NCBI GenBank assembly: GCA_900475325.1
Contig: LS483371.1
Location: forward strand, 4,402,001-4,466,000
Length of the DNA: 64,000 nucleotides
Origin: Paucimonas lemoignei
GTDB lineage: Bacteria; Pseudomonadota; Gammaproteobacteria; Pseudomonadales; Pseudomonadaceae
Direction of reading: 5' to 3'
The notes under the pieces were generated by a model. The model saw nothing but the letters and a program-made list of their open reading frames with translations, was not told the origin of the DNA and ran no database searches. A program made the position numbers and the translations under genes. Below, in pieces: positions 8,786-30,601 of the stretch; positions within the stretch are counted from its first letter, which is position 1; every line of letters starts with the position of its first letter.

Positions 8786-10207
8786 TCAAACCCTCTCAAC
8801 CCTCGCCACCGTCGCAGCCAGCGCCTTGGCAAACCGGCGGGCGACTTCGTCGATCTGTTCGGCGGTGATGATCAGCGGCGGCAGGAAGCGCACGACGCTG
8901 CCGTGGCGGCCGCCCAGTTCCAGAATCAATCCGCGTTTGAGGCATTCGTTCTGCACCAGCGGCGCGAGTGTGCCGAACGCCGGAGGATGGCCCAGACCAT
9001 CGGCCGCGCCGCTCGGGTCCACCAGTTCAACACCCAGCATCAGCCCTCGCCCGCGAATATCCCCCAGCTGCGGGAAGTCACGTTGCAGCACCCGCAGATG
9101 CTCGGTCAGGCGCGCGCCCATGGCCACGGCATGCGCGGCAACGTCGTGCTGCTTGAGATACGCCATCACGGCAGAACCTGCAGCCATGGCCATCTGATTG
9201 CCACGGAAGGTGCCGGCGTGAGCACCCGGCAGCCACTTGTCCAGCCACTCGCGATAGACCACCACCGCCAACGGCAGGCTGCCGCCAATGGCCTTGGACA
9301 ATACCACCACATCTGGGACGATATCGGCGTGTTCAAAGGCGAACATCTTGCCGGTGCGAGCAAAACCGCTCTGGATTTCGTCCACGATCAACGCCACGCC
9401 AGCCTTTTCAGTGATCCGTCGCACGCCGCGCAGCCAGTCAAGATCCGCCGGAATCACACCACCCTCGCCCTGCACCACCTCGACGATCACCGCAGCAGGC
9501 AGCTCAACGCCAGCCTCTGGATCGTTGAGCAGGTTTTCCAGATAACGCAGATTGACGTTGATGCCGTCCGCGCCACCCAGGCCAAACGGGCAACGGTAGT
9601 CGTAAGGGTATGGCAGGAACTGCACGCCGCTGTTGAGCAAGGCCGCCATGGGTTTCTTCGGCCCGAGGCTACCCATCAGGCTCAGCGCACCCATGCTCAT
9701 GCCGTGGTAGCCGCCCTGAAACGACATCACGGTGCTTCGCCCGGTGGCGGTACGGACCAGCTTCAACGCCGCTTCCACCGCATCGGTGCCGGTGGGCCCG
9801 CAGAACTGGATTTTCGCGTCACGGGCAAACGCCTGTGGCAGCAGCCCGAACAAATCCTGCACGAACTGATCCTTGACCGGCGTGGTCAGGTCCAGCGTAT
9901 GCAGCGGCAGACCATCATCCAGAACCTTGCGAATCGCGGCGATCACCACCGGATGGTTGTGCCCCAGCGCGAGAGTGCCCGCCCCGGCCAGACAATCGAT
10001 AAAGGTACGGCCTTCGACGTCTTCGACGTAAATCCCCTGCGCACGCTTGAGGGCCAGGGGGATGCGTCGTGGGTAGCTGCGGGCGTTGGATTCCTGCTGC
10101 TTCTGGCGCTCCAGCAAGGGCGACGCTTCAAAGTGATACAGCGTCTCGTGCGGCTCGCTGCGCAACGGCGCGGATGAACTTTCATTGCGACTGATGGCGA
10201 CTGACAT
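8786..10207 (-). CDS. pvdH: L-2,4-diaminobutyrate:2-oxoglutarate aminotransferase PvdH
   Basis: This is a class III PLP aminotransferase of 473 residues. It converts aspartate beta-semialdehyde to L-2,4-diaminobutyrate, the third amino acid of the pyoverdine chromophore, loaded by the last module of PvdL. Visible motifs are FIDCLAGAGTLALGHNHP, the PLP-phosphate region CGPTGTDAVEAALKL, IVDEIQSGFARTGK with the PLP-stacking Asp, and LSKAIGG with the Schiff-base Lys at about residue 305. A PvdS box lies about 87 bp upstream of the start codon, so the gene has its own iron-starvation promoter. The start at 10207 is preceded by GAGGGG. A generic diaminobutyrate aminotransferase is the only real alternative; position and box argue for PvdH. 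Confidence 0.93.
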   Translation of the reverse strand: MSVAISRNESSSAPLRSEPHETLYHFEASPLLERQKQQESNARSYPRRIPLALKRAQGIYVEDVEGRTFIDCLAGAGTLALGHNHPVVIAAIRKVLDDGLPLHTLDLTTPVKDQFVQDLFGLLPQAFARDAKIQFCGPTGTDAVEAALKLVRTATGRSTVMSFQGGYHGMSMGALSLMGSLGPKKPMAALLNSGVQFLPYPYDYRCPFGLGGADGINVNLRYLENLLNDPEAGVELPAAVIVEVVQGEGGVIPADLDWLRGVRRITEKAGVALIVDEIQSGFARTGKMFAFEHADIVPDVVVLSKAIGGSLPLAVVVYREWLDKWLPGAHAGTFRGNQMAMAAGSAVMAYLKQHDVAAHAVAMGARLTEHLRVLQRDFPQLGDIRGRGLMLGVELVDPSGAADGLGHPPAFGTLAPLVQNECLKRGLILELGGRHGSVVRFLPPLIITAEQIDEVARRFAKALAATVARVERV

Positions 10208-10293
10208 CCTTCAAACCCCTCGATGGCATGCGGTAGATGCGTGGAAGAGGACATCTGCCAAGCCATCCAGCCGGGTAGATTCCTGTTAAGGAA

Positions 10294-10317
10294 ACGCACC
10301 AGCGCAGCGGGGATTTA
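10294..10317 (-). promoter_or_regulatory. PvdS-type iron-starvation box upstream of pvdH
   Basis: On the minus strand TAAAT is followed by exactly 16 bases and CGT, the consensus for the PvdS sigma factor. It lies about 87-110 bp upstream of the pvdH start, in the gap after the transporter gene. Confidence 0.8.
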
Positions 10318-10338
10318 CTGTTTGTAGCTAGCCGTGTC

Positions 10339-11829
10339 TTACATCCAGCCCAACCATTTCCAATAGGTGGCGCCGAACACCAGCATCAGCAGATAGCCGA
10401 TCAGGGTGACGGGAATGCCGACCCGGGCAAACTGCCGGGCGGTGAAGGTTTCCGTACCCAGGCAGACCATATTCTGCGGCGCGTTGATTGGCAGGATAAA
10501 ACCGTAGCTCACGGCAAAGCCCAGCAGCATGGTCATGCCCAGCCGGTTGAAATCGCCGGGCAGGGTTTGCAGTACCGCGATAAGGATCGGCAGCATTGCC
10601 GAGGTCAAGGCCGTGGCGCTGGCGAAGCCCAGGTGAATCAAAATCAGAAACCCGGCGAGGATCGCGAACACGCCCAAGGCTCCAACCTGATCCAGCCCGG
10701 TATGGCTGACCACCTGCACACCCAGCCACTGCCCCGCCTGAGTGGTGAGCAGCGCCGTGCCCAGGCTGATGCCCACGCCGAAGACAATCACCGTGCCCCA
10801 GGGAATTCGCGACTGCACGTCCTTCCAGGTCATCACGCCCCAGCGCGGCAACAACAGCAGAACCAACCCGGCATAAGTGGTGGAGGTGGTGTCGAAGCTG
10901 TGCAACTTACCCTCGGTAGCCCACAACAGCAGCAGGCAGATGGACACCGCCATCAGGCGTTTCTGCGCCCCGCTCATGGGGCCCAGTTCAGCCAGAGATT
11001 GCGCCACTGCTTCCTTGCCGCCGGGGATGGTGTCGCTCTCCGGCGGCAGCAACTTGAGCACCAGCAGAATCAACACCCCAGACATAATGATCGCCCAGGG
11101 CGCACCGGCGATCAGCCAGTCGAGCCAGGACACCCGCGCACCGAGCATCTTTTCCATGAAGCCTGCGGTCAGCAGGTTTTGCGCGGCGGCGGTCTGGATG
11201 CCGACGTTCCAGATACTGGTGCCCTGAGCGACGATGATCATGATCGCGGCGGCGACATTGGAGCGTTTGTCCATGCCGAATGCAGCGATCACCCCCATCA
11301 TGATCGGCACCACACAGGCACTGCGCGCGGTGGCACTGGGCACCACCAGACTGAGCAAAATCGTGACCACGATGGCGCCGAGCATGATACGCCGGGTACT
11401 GGTGCCGATCCGCGACAAAGTCACCAGCGCGATGCGCCGGTCCAGCCCGGTATGGGTCATGGCGGCGGCGATGAACAGCGCGCCCGCCACCAGTGCCAGC
11501 GCCGCGTTGGAAAACCCGGTCAGGGCCATGGTGATGGCGGCCGAGGAACCATAGATAACCGATGGATCCTTGAGGGTCGGTGCAGTGCCAATCAGAAACG
11601 CCATCAGCGAAGTGATCATGATTGCACTGGCTTCGTAGGACACCGCTTCAGTGATCCACACCACCACGGCAAAGGCCAGAATCGCCAGCATGCGTTGGCC
11701 GGCAATGGGCAGATCCGGCGGGAATGGCAGCAACAGGACGCCGACCATGACGAGGATCCCCACCAACAGCCCGATGGGCACCTTGACCTTGGCGGGCGGT
11801 TGTTCGGGGGTGGTCGAAAAGCTATTCAT
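10339..11829 (-). CDS. DASS-family (SLC13) anion:Na+ symporter
   Basis: This 496-residue membrane protein has about 11-13 hydrophobic segments. DASS-like features are the early WITEAVSYEASAIMITSL region, the VPSATARSACVVPIM hairpin in the first half, and the matching FASATALTSAMLPILIAV and LPINAPQNMV in the second half. The family imports dicarboxylates, citrate or sulfate with sodium; the substrate cannot be read from sequence. It lies between pvdL and pvdH, on the same strand as both. It lacks a visible PvdS box, and REP elements separate it from pvdL, so membership of the pyoverdine pathway is doubtful. Confidence 0.85.
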   Translation of the reverse strand: MNSFSTTPEQPPAKVKVPIGLLVGILVMVGVLLLPFPPDLPIAGQRMLAILAFAVVVWITEAVSYEASAIMITSLMAFLIGTAPTLKDPSVIYGSSAAITMALTGFSNAALALVAGALFIAAAMTHTGLDRRIALVTLSRIGTSTRRIMLGAIVVTILLSLVVPSATARSACVVPIMMGVIAAFGMDKRSNVAAAIMIIVAQGTSIWNVGIQTAAAQNLLTAGFMEKMLGARVSWLDWLIAGAPWAIIMSGVLILLVLKLLPPESDTIPGGKEAVAQSLAELGPMSGAQKRLMAVSICLLLLWATEGKLHSFDTTSTTYAGLVLLLLPRWGVMTWKDVQSRIPWGTVIVFGVGISLGTALLTTQAGQWLGVQVVSHTGLDQVGALGVFAILAGFLILIHLGFASATALTSAMLPILIAVLQTLPGDFNRLGMTMLLGFAVSYGFILPINAPQNMVCLGTETFTARQFARVGIPVTLIGYLLMLVFGATYWKWLGWM

Positions 11830-11950
11830 TACGGTGGCCTTGATCCTGCGGGGTGGCCATCATGGCGCAGATGGCAATGAGGGCTGTTGAGATGGATCAA
11901 GGGTTGTTGGATGACCCAGGAGGTTCGATGTTGCCCGCAAGCTCAAGTGC

Positions 11951-12047
11951 GACGTGGGACCGGCTTTAGCCGGGAAAGCGGTTTTTCAGACGATAAACAG
12001 GGTGTGGATGTACTGGCCTCTTCCCGGCTGAAGCCGGTCCCACGTCG
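11951..12047. repeat. REP-like inverted pair (GTGGGACCGGCTT class)
   Basis: Arms of about 27 bp beginning CGACGTGGGACCGGCTT are repeated in inverted orientation with one mismatch and a loop of about 43 bp. It lies in the 362-bp gap (11830-12191) upstream of the DASS transporter gene. Apart from the two REP pairs, that gap shows no gene. Confidence 0.85.
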
Positions 12048-12092
12048 TCGCGCCGATATTGAGATCACAACTGTGTGAGCGAAGCTTGTTCC

Positions 12093-12173
12093 GTAGGAGC
12101 TGCCGAAGGCTGCGAACCTCGGTGTGTCAGACCCACCGCTTTCGCAGCCCTCGTAACCTCGGTCAGCTCCACA
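12093..12173. repeat. REP doublet (GTAGGAGCTGCCGAAGG class) after pvdL
   Basis: GTAGGAGCTGCCGAAGGCTG is followed about 50 bp later by an inverted, partly diverged copy ending GGTCAGCTCCAC. It starts 19 bp beyond the pvdL stop codon and may define the 3' end of that transcript. No T-rich terminator is visible. Confidence 0.75.
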
Positions 12174-12191
12174 GGAGGAGCGTCAGGCAGT

Positions 12192-25805
<13,614 letters not shown>

Positions 25806-25885
25806 GGTTGTTCCTGCCTGAGTCCGGCTTGCAATCGGAAATTCACTGAGAAGGCGCAGCACTCGCGCCCGGTGTTGCGCTTGAG

Positions 25886-26647
25886 TCAGCTGGCCGCCGC
25901 AGGTGAACGCTGCCCACTGGCACGCATCAGATGCTGCTCGGCATAACGCTGCACACAGCGCAGCAGCGGGGCTTGCTGGTCATGGAGGAAAAAGTGATGG
26001 CCTTCGAAGAGGTCCAGGGAGAAGCCCGCCAGGGTTTCGTCTTGCCAGTCGAGTAGTTCCTCAACGCGAACGCTGTCCTGCTTGCCGCCGAACACATGCA
26101 GCGGCAACGGCAAGGGTTCCCGGATCTGGTATTCAAAGCTGCCGCAGAGCAGGAAGTCGGCGCGCAGGATCGGCAGCATCAGTGCCATCAACTCCGGGTC
26201 GGCGAGGGCTTCTTCGCTGGTGCCTTGCAGGCTGCGCAGCCGCTCGATCAACTCGGCATCGGTCTTGGCCTGGCGATAATCGCTGACGTCCCGGCGCGCA
26301 GGCCCGGCGGTGGCCGAGGCAAACAGACACAGCGGCGGCGCGACCTGCAACGTCAGCAACGCATGGGCCAGCTCATAGGCAAGCAAGCCGCCCAGGCTGT
26401 GGCCAAACAATGCGTAGGGTTGCTCGGGGCTATCGAGCTGCTGGCGCTGGACCTCTCGGGCCAGTTGCATGGCCAGCTGGCGGATGTCGGTGTGCAACGG
26501 CTCGTTCATGCGCATGCCACGGCCGGGCAACTCCAGCGGATGCACTTCAAGCCAGGCCGGCAGGACCCGCCGCCAACGGCTGTAGACCATGGCACTGGCC
26601 CCTGAATACGGCAGGCAGAACAGACGAAGGCTCTGGAAGGCGCTCAC
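25886..26647 (-). CDS. pvdG: Type II thioesterase PvdG
   Basis: 253-residue alpha/beta hydrolase of the external thioesterase family that clears misloaded carrier domains of NRPSs. The nucleophile elbow [13 protein letters not shown] and a late catalytic His in [10 protein letters not shown] are visible; [12 protein letters not shown] is the typical N-terminus. The start is GTG at 26647, one base after the stop codon of the mbtH-like gene, so the genes are translationally linked. pvdL begins 80 bp downstream. Gene order mbtH-pvdG-pvdL points to one PvdS-driven transcript. Confidence 0.92.
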   Translation of the reverse strand: MSAFQSLRLFCLPYSGASAMVYSRWRRVLPAWLEVHPLELPGRGMRMNEPLHTDIRQLAMQLAREVQRQQLDSPEQPYALFGHSLGGLLAYELAHALLTLQVAPPLCLFASATAGPARRDVSDYRQAKTDAELIERLRSLQGTSEEALADPELMALMLPILRADFLLCGSFEYQIREPLPLPLHVFGGKQDSVRVEELLDWQDETLAGFSLDLFEGHHFFLHDQQAPLLRCVQRYAEQHLMRASGQRSPAAAS

Positions 26648-26648
26648 T

Positions 26649-26867
26649 TCAGGCCACCACTTTGTCCTGATCCATCTTCTGTCGCAGGCTCAGCGGACGC
26701 ATGTCAGTCCAGTGCTGCTCGATGTATTCCAGGCATTCCTTCTTCAACCCCTTCATGCCCACCGCACGCCAGCCCGTGGGGATCGCTTTGTAATCAGGCC
26801 AGATGGAATATTGCTCTTCGTGGTTGCACACCACCTGAAACGTGAGGTCTTCGCGGTCAAATACCAT
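26649..26867 (-). CDS. MbtH-like NRPS accessory protein
   Basis: 72 residues with the full family signature: [19 protein letters not shown], then [18 protein letters not shown]. MbtH proteins bind adenylation domains and help them fold and work. It is the first gene of the mbtH-pvdG-pvdL unit and lies 58-81 bp downstream of a PvdS-type box. Placing it directly before pvdG differs from the P. aeruginosa arrangement, in which the mbtH-like gene is beside pvdH. Confidence 0.95.
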   Translation of the reverse strand: MVFDREDLTFQVVCNHEEQYSIWPDYKAIPTGWRAVGMKGLKKECLEYIEQHWTDMRPLSLRQKMDQDKVVA

Positions 26868-26924
26868 GTCGTGTTCCTGCTCAGTAAAGGCCCGTGCGGG
26901 GAGCCGGGGCTGTCACCAAGGAGA

Positions 26925-26948
26925 ACGGATGGGGTCGAAAAATAATTA
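26925..26948 (-). promoter_or_regulatory. Variant PvdS box upstream of mbtH-pvdG-pvdL
   Basis: The minus strand has TAATT, exactly 16 bases, then CGT. Spacing is perfect; the first element differs from TAAAT by one base. It is the only such match found in the region between the mbtH-like gene and pvdS. Confidence 0.65.
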
Positions 26949-27032
26949 GTAACGTAAAGCGTGCTGAGGCGCAGGCGCAGCAAGCGATGGACCGTTGGTC
27001 GGGCAGAAAAACTCGCCGATAGATATATTTCT

Positions 27033-27064
27033 CAATTGACAATAATTATCATCCAGCCTAATTT
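27033..27064 (+). promoter_or_regulatory. pvdS sigma-70 promoter overlapped by a Fur-box-like site
   Basis: TTGACA (27036-27041) and TAATTT (27059-27064) are separated by 17 bp. The stretch GACAATAATTATC (27038-27050) matches the right part of the Fur consensus at 11 of 13 positions. Fur-Fe2+ would cover the -35 element and repress pvdS when iron is plentiful. This is a known control scheme, read here from sequence only. Confidence 0.75.
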
Positions 27065-27128
27065 GTTGCCCGGTGTGTAGGGGCCTCCCTACTGAGCTTC
27101 AGCTGCCCATTGCTGCAAGGTGATTTCC

Positions 27129-27674
27129 ATGCCGGAACAACTATCCACAAGTACGTGCGATTCACCGTTACTCCAGGCGTTTGTCGAAAACCGCCTGATT
27201 CTGGTCAAGATTGCCGCTCGCATCACCGGGTGTCGGTCCAGAGCCGAAGACGTGGTGCAGGATGCATTCTTCCGTTTGCAGTCGGCACCGCAGATCACCT
27301 CCTCCATCAAAGCCCAGCTCAGCTACCTGTTTCAGATCGTGCGCAACCTGGCCATCGATCACTATCGCAAACAGGCGCTGGAGCAGAAGTATTCGGGCAG
27401 CGAGGAAGAAGGATTGAATGTCGTGATCCACGGTGCATCGCCGGAAACGTCGCACATCAACTTCACGACCCTTGAAACCATTGCCGACGCGCTGACCGAG
27501 CTGCCAAGCCGCACGCGCTACGCGTTTGAAATGTATCGCCTGCACGGCGTGCCGCAGAAGGACATCGCCAAAGAGCTGGGCGTCTCCCCGACGCTGGTGA
27601 ACTTCATGATCCGCGATGCCCTGGTGCACTGCCGCAAGGTATCGCTGCAGGAAGCCCGGGCTGTGCGCCGCTGA
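27129..27674 (+). CDS. pvdS: Iron-starvation ECF sigma factor PvdS
   Basis: 181-residue extracytoplasmic-function sigma factor. Region 2 has RAEDVVQDAFFRLQS and SYLFQIVRNLAIDHYRKQ; region 4 has PQKDIAKELGVSPTLVNFM. The sequence from EQLST and onward is almost that of P. aeruginosa PvdS. ATG at 27129 is chosen over an in-frame GTG at 27120, because AAGGTG (27117-27122) is then a well-placed ribosome-binding site and the N-terminus MPEQLST matches known PvdS. It directs transcription from TAAAT-N16-CGT promoters; three lie in this window. It is divergent from mbtH-pvdG-pvdL. Confidence 0.97.
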   Translation: MPEQLSTSTCDSPLLQAFVENRLILVKIAARITGCRSRAEDVVQDAFFRLQSAPQITSSIKAQLSYLFQIVRNLAIDHYRKQALEQKYSGSEEEGLNVVIHGASPETSHINFTTLETIADALTELPSRTRYAFEMYRLHGVPQKDIAKELGVSPTLVNFMIRDALVHCRKVSLQEARAVRR

Positions 27675-27708
27675 ACAGCATCGGGCAGGTTTTCCTGCCC
27701 GTGCTGTT
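27674..27708 (+). terminator. Hairpin after pvdS
   Basis: AACAGCA-T-CGGGCAGG pairs with CCTGCCCGTGCTGTT around a TTTT loop, with a single bulge. The stem begins at the pvdS stop codon. No T-run follows, so termination efficiency is uncertain. Confidence 0.6.
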
Positions 27709-27743
27709 CTAGTAAAAACCTGTCTGCGAACTGAACACCGTTC

Positions 27744-27830
27744 TGTGGGAGCGAATTCATTCGCGAAAGCGGCGTGTCAGTCACAACAGCTTCAAGCTAC
27801 CGGCCCCTTCGCGAATGAATTCGCTCCCAC
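27744..27830. repeat. REP doublet (GGGAGCGAATT class)
   Basis: CTGTGGGAGCGAATTCATTC and an inverted copy ending GAATTCGCTCCCAC flank about 40 bp, between the convergent pvdS and acetyltransferase genes. Confidence 0.85.
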
Positions 27831-27850
27831 TATGGGAATGTCGCCACCCA

Positions 27851-28474
27851 TTAAACCCAGTCACACTGCTCATGAAACCGCTGACGATCCAGGGTCATCA
27901 GCGCCGCACGCTTATGCGGGAAATCGAATTCCTTCTCCCGCACGAAACCCTGCCCCTGCATGTAAGCGATCATCTTGGCGTTGTCGGCTCTCGGCTCGCT
28001 GACGATCCGCTGGGTCCGTGCATCATCGCTGAACAGGTAGTGCACCAGCGTCGATAACCAACTGGCGACCTTGTGCGGGCCGCGATGGTTTTCCTCGCCC
28101 ACCAGCATGTGAATCCCCCGATCATAATCACCCGCACTGCAGAACGGCCCGATGCGATCCTCTTGAGCCCAATAGGCTTCAAAGTAGGCAAACGGCTGGT
28201 CGTCAAAGCAACCGATCAAGGTCAATGCATGGGGATCGTCAGCGAGCTTGAGCAGGTACTGCCGGTGCTGCTCCAGCGGTCCTTGCTCTTGCCAGAACTG
28301 CGCCACACGAGGATTGTTCTGCCAGCGGTGAAATCGCTCCAGATCATGATGGAGGTGCAGCGTTCGCAGGGAAATCCAGGATCCCAGCCGACCGTCGTAA
28401 CGTCGATAGACCTCACCAACAGGCTTGGAGGGACGCGGCAGCGGGCTGGCGGTTACAGGTAACGACTGAGGCAT
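27851..28474 (-). CDS. pvdY: IucB/PvdY-type siderophore N-acetyltransferase
   Basis: 207 residues of the GNAT branch found in siderophore synthesis (Acetyltransf_8, with IucB). Visible features are ERFHRWQNNPRVAQFW, YFEAYWAQEDRIGPF, a DYDRGIHMLVGEENHRGP acetyl-CoA region and RIVSEPRADNAKMIAYMQ. Known relatives acetylate N-hydroxylysine or N5-hydroxyornithine. A perfect PvdS box lies 38-61 bp upstream of the start, so it very probably belongs to the pyoverdine regulon. That predicts an acetyl-hydroxyornithine residue in the pyoverdine peptide. The hydroxylase gene (pvdA) is not in the window. The gene name is an inference; a role in another hydroxamate siderophore is possible. Confidence 0.8.
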   Translation of the reverse strand: MPQSLPVTASPLPRPSKPVGEVYRRYDGRLGSWISLRTLHLHHDLERFHRWQNNPRVAQFWQEQGPLEQHRQYLLKLADDPHALTLIGCFDDQPFAYFEAYWAQEDRIGPFCSAGDYDRGIHMLVGEENHRGPHKVASWLSTLVHYLFSDDARTQRIVSEPRADNAKMIAYMQGQGFVREKEFDFPHKRAALMTLDRQRFHEQCDWV

Positions 28475-28511
28475 GCTTTGGGCTCACGAATTAGGGTCAT
28501 CACCTCTTGAA

Positions 28512-28535
28512 ACGACAGACTGCAGCTGAAATTTA
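28512..28535 (-). promoter_or_regulatory. PvdS-type iron-starvation box upstream of the acetyltransferase gene
   Basis: Minus strand TAAAT, exactly 16 bases, CGT, preceded by GGAGCC. Distance to the start codon is suitable for a promoter. Confidence 0.82.
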
Positions 28536-28624
28536 GGCTCCCAGTCCTGGGTACGGCAGGCGTTGGGCCAGAATTTAATCGCCAGCGCTGCTCGGCGGCA
28601 TGTGAAAATGTCGACCACCATTCT

Positions 28625-29215
28625 ATGAGCCAAAGCCCGGAGACTCGCCGTATGCGGTACGCGCAAGATCACAAAGCTGTGACCCACGAACGGATCATTC
28701 AGGAAGCTTCTGCACGGTTTCGTCGTGACGGCATCGGCGCGACAGGCCTGCAACCGTTGATGAAAGCGCTGGGCCTGACCCATGGCGGGTTTTATGCCCA
28801 CTTCAAATCCAAGGATGAGCTGGTCGAAAAAGCGCTGCGCTGTGCCGCCGATCAGGCCACCGAATACTCCAGCAAGGCGTTCTCGGAGGAGGATGGCCTG
28901 GCGGCTTTCGTGGACATGTACCTGAGCGACACCCATCGCGACGCGCCGGAAAAAGGCTGCCCGCTGCCAACCATGGCAGCAGAGCTGGGCCAGCGCGGGC
29001 AACCCAGCACGATCACCGATGAGCTTATGCAGGCACATTTGGGGTCGCTGGATAACGCGCTGCTCAACTCGGAGTCAGAGGTGAACAGCGTGGTGATGTT
29101 GTCCACCCTGGTGGGCGCGCTGATGCTATCGCGCAGCACTCAGGACCCGGCGCTGTCCGCGCGGATCCTGCAGACCGCCCGTGACTGGCTCAAGCATCAG
29201 GGCGACAAGGCCTGA
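28625..29215 (+). CDS. TetR-family transcriptional regulator
   Basis: 196 residues. The N-terminal helix-turn-helix is clear: RIIQEASARFRRDGIGATGL followed by LTHGGFYAHFKSKDELVEKA. The C-terminal ligand-binding half (CPLPTMAAELGQRG...) resembles regulators of electrophile or fatty-acid-type genes. Its stop codon abuts the stop of the convergent FabF-like gene with no bases between (TGATCA). The ligand is unknown. The palindrome in front of the FabF-like gene is a candidate operator. Confidence 0.85.
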   Translation: MSQSPETRRMRYAQDHKAVTHERIIQEASARFRRDGIGATGLQPLMKALGLTHGGFYAHFKSKDELVEKALRCAADQATEYSSKAFSEEDGLAAFVDMYLSDTHRDAPEKGCPLPTMAAELGQRGQPSTITDELMQAHLGSLDNALLNSESEVNSVVMLSTLVGALMLSRSTQDPALSARILQTARDWLKHQGDKA

Positions 29216-30490
29216 TCAACCCTGCCAGCGCCGTAGCAACAGGCTGGCATTGACGCCGCCGAACCCGAAGCCGTTGGACAAGGCGTATTCGATGTCCATG
29301 GCCCGCGCTGCGCCGTGAACAATATCCAGGCCTTCTGCGGCTTCGTCCGGGTGCTCGAAATTCAAAGTGGCCGGAGCGATCTGATCACGAAGCGCCAATG
29401 CAGTGAAAATGGCTTCGATGCCTCCAGCTGCACCCAGCAGATGCCCCGTCGCTGACTTGGTGGAAGTCACCGCGATGGACTGTTGAGCGCCAAACAGCGC
29501 CTTGATCGCCGCCATCTCGCCTTTGTCGCCCACCGGGGTCGACGTCGCGTGGGCGTTGAGATGCTGCACCTGCGCAGCATCGATCCCGGCCTGCCTGAGG
29601 GCTGCGCGCATAGCTCGCTGAGCGCCACTGCCATCTTCGGGCCCAGCCGTCAGGTGGTAGGCATCGGCACTGGTGCCATACCCCACCAGCTCAACGATCG
29701 GCTGGGCGCCACGAGCCAATGCATGCTCCAGGGATTCAATCACCAGAATGCCCGCGCCCTCGCCCATCACAAAACCGTCGCGGTTCCGATCAAAGGGCCG
29801 TGAAGCGCGCTCAGGGGTGTCATTGAAACCACTGGATAACGCGCGGGCGGCAGCAAACCCGGCGAGGCTGACGCGATCAATGGCCGCCTCGGCTCCGCCA
29901 CAGATCGCGATGTCGGCTTCGCCGCACCGAATCATGCGCGCGGCATCACCGATGGCCTGCACGCCTGCGGCACACGCCGTGACGGGTGCGCCCAGAGGGC
30001 CTTTGAAGCCGTGTTGAATAGACACATGCCCCGCCGCCAAATTGACCAGAAACGATGGAATGGTGAAGGGTGATAAACGCCGAGGGCCGCGACTGTCAGT
30101 AGTACGGACCGCCTCGGCGATAGTGCCAAAGCCGCCGATACCCGAACCAATGATGGTTGCCGTGCGCTCTTTCGCATGCTCGCTATGGGCAACCCAACCG
30201 GCCTGATCAATGGCCTGCTTTGCGGCCGCCAGGGCAAAGAGAATGAAGCGGTCCATTTTCTTCTGTTCTTTGGCAGGCACTGCACCGTCGGCATCAAAAC
30301 CTGCCTCGGCATCATCGACCAGCAGCGGCACCCGGCCACCGATCTTGCCTGGCAAATCCGCAACGAACTCCTCCGCGAGCCGGACGATACCCGAGCGACC
30401 CGCCAACAGACGCTGCCAGACCGCTTCAACCCCAGTGCCCAACGGCGTCACCAGCCCCATGCCGGTGACCACGATACGTTGACTGCTCAT
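29216..30490 (-). CDS. Beta-ketoacyl-ACP synthase II (FabF-like)
   Basis: 424-residue condensing enzyme of the FabF class, which elongates acyl-ACP with malonyl-ACP. Catalytic Cys is in VTACAAGVQAIGD (about residue 173), with His in NAHATSTPVGD and His in TKSATGHLLGAAGG. The N-terminus RIVVTGMGLVTPLG is typical. It stands alone, away from acpP and fabD/G, so it is probably a second, regulated FabF rather than the housekeeping copy. It has its own promoter with a palindrome and converges on the TetR gene. Confidence 0.9.
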   Translation of the reverse strand: MSSQRIVVTGMGLVTPLGTGVEAVWQRLLAGRSGIVRLAEEFVADLPGKIGGRVPLLVDDAEAGFDADGAVPAKEQKKMDRFILFALAAAKQAIDQAGWVAHSEHAKERTATIIGSGIGGFGTIAEAVRTTDSRGPRRLSPFTIPSFLVNLAAGHVSIQHGFKGPLGAPVTACAAGVQAIGDAARMIRCGEADIAICGGAEAAIDRVSLAGFAAARALSSGFNDTPERASRPFDRNRDGFVMGEGAGILVIESLEHALARGAQPIVELVGYGTSADAYHLTAGPEDGSGAQRAMRAALRQAGIDAAQVQHLNAHATSTPVGDKGEMAAIKALFGAQQSIAVTSTKSATGHLLGAAGGIEAIFTALALRDQIAPATLNFEHPDEAAEGLDIVHGAARAMDIEYALSNGFGFGGVNASLLLRRWQG

Positions 30491-30570
30491 GGATGACGCT
30501 CCCCTATGATGCTGTTCATTGAAATCTCCTGCTGGGCAATGATTTATATATTACGACCATAATATAAAAG

Positions 30571-30601
30571 ATTGTATGTCGATCGACATTCATTGTGTCA
30601 A
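30571..30601 (-). promoter_or_regulatory. Promoter of the FabF-like gene with embedded palindrome
   Basis: On the minus strand TTGACA (30601-30596) and TACAAT (30576-30571) are 19 bp apart. The perfect 14-bp palindrome ATGTCGATCGACAT (30576-30589) fills most of the spacer. A second inverted repeat, TATATTA-N6-TAATATA, lies downstream at 30547-30566. These look like operators. A long spacer with a central dyad is typical of MerR-type control, while the neighbouring regulator is TetR-type. Confidence 0.5.

Noticed and set aside
27120..27128. GTG start three codons upstream for pvdS
   Set aside because: Using it would consume the AAGGTG ribosome-binding site; ATG at 27129 matches the known PvdS N-terminus.
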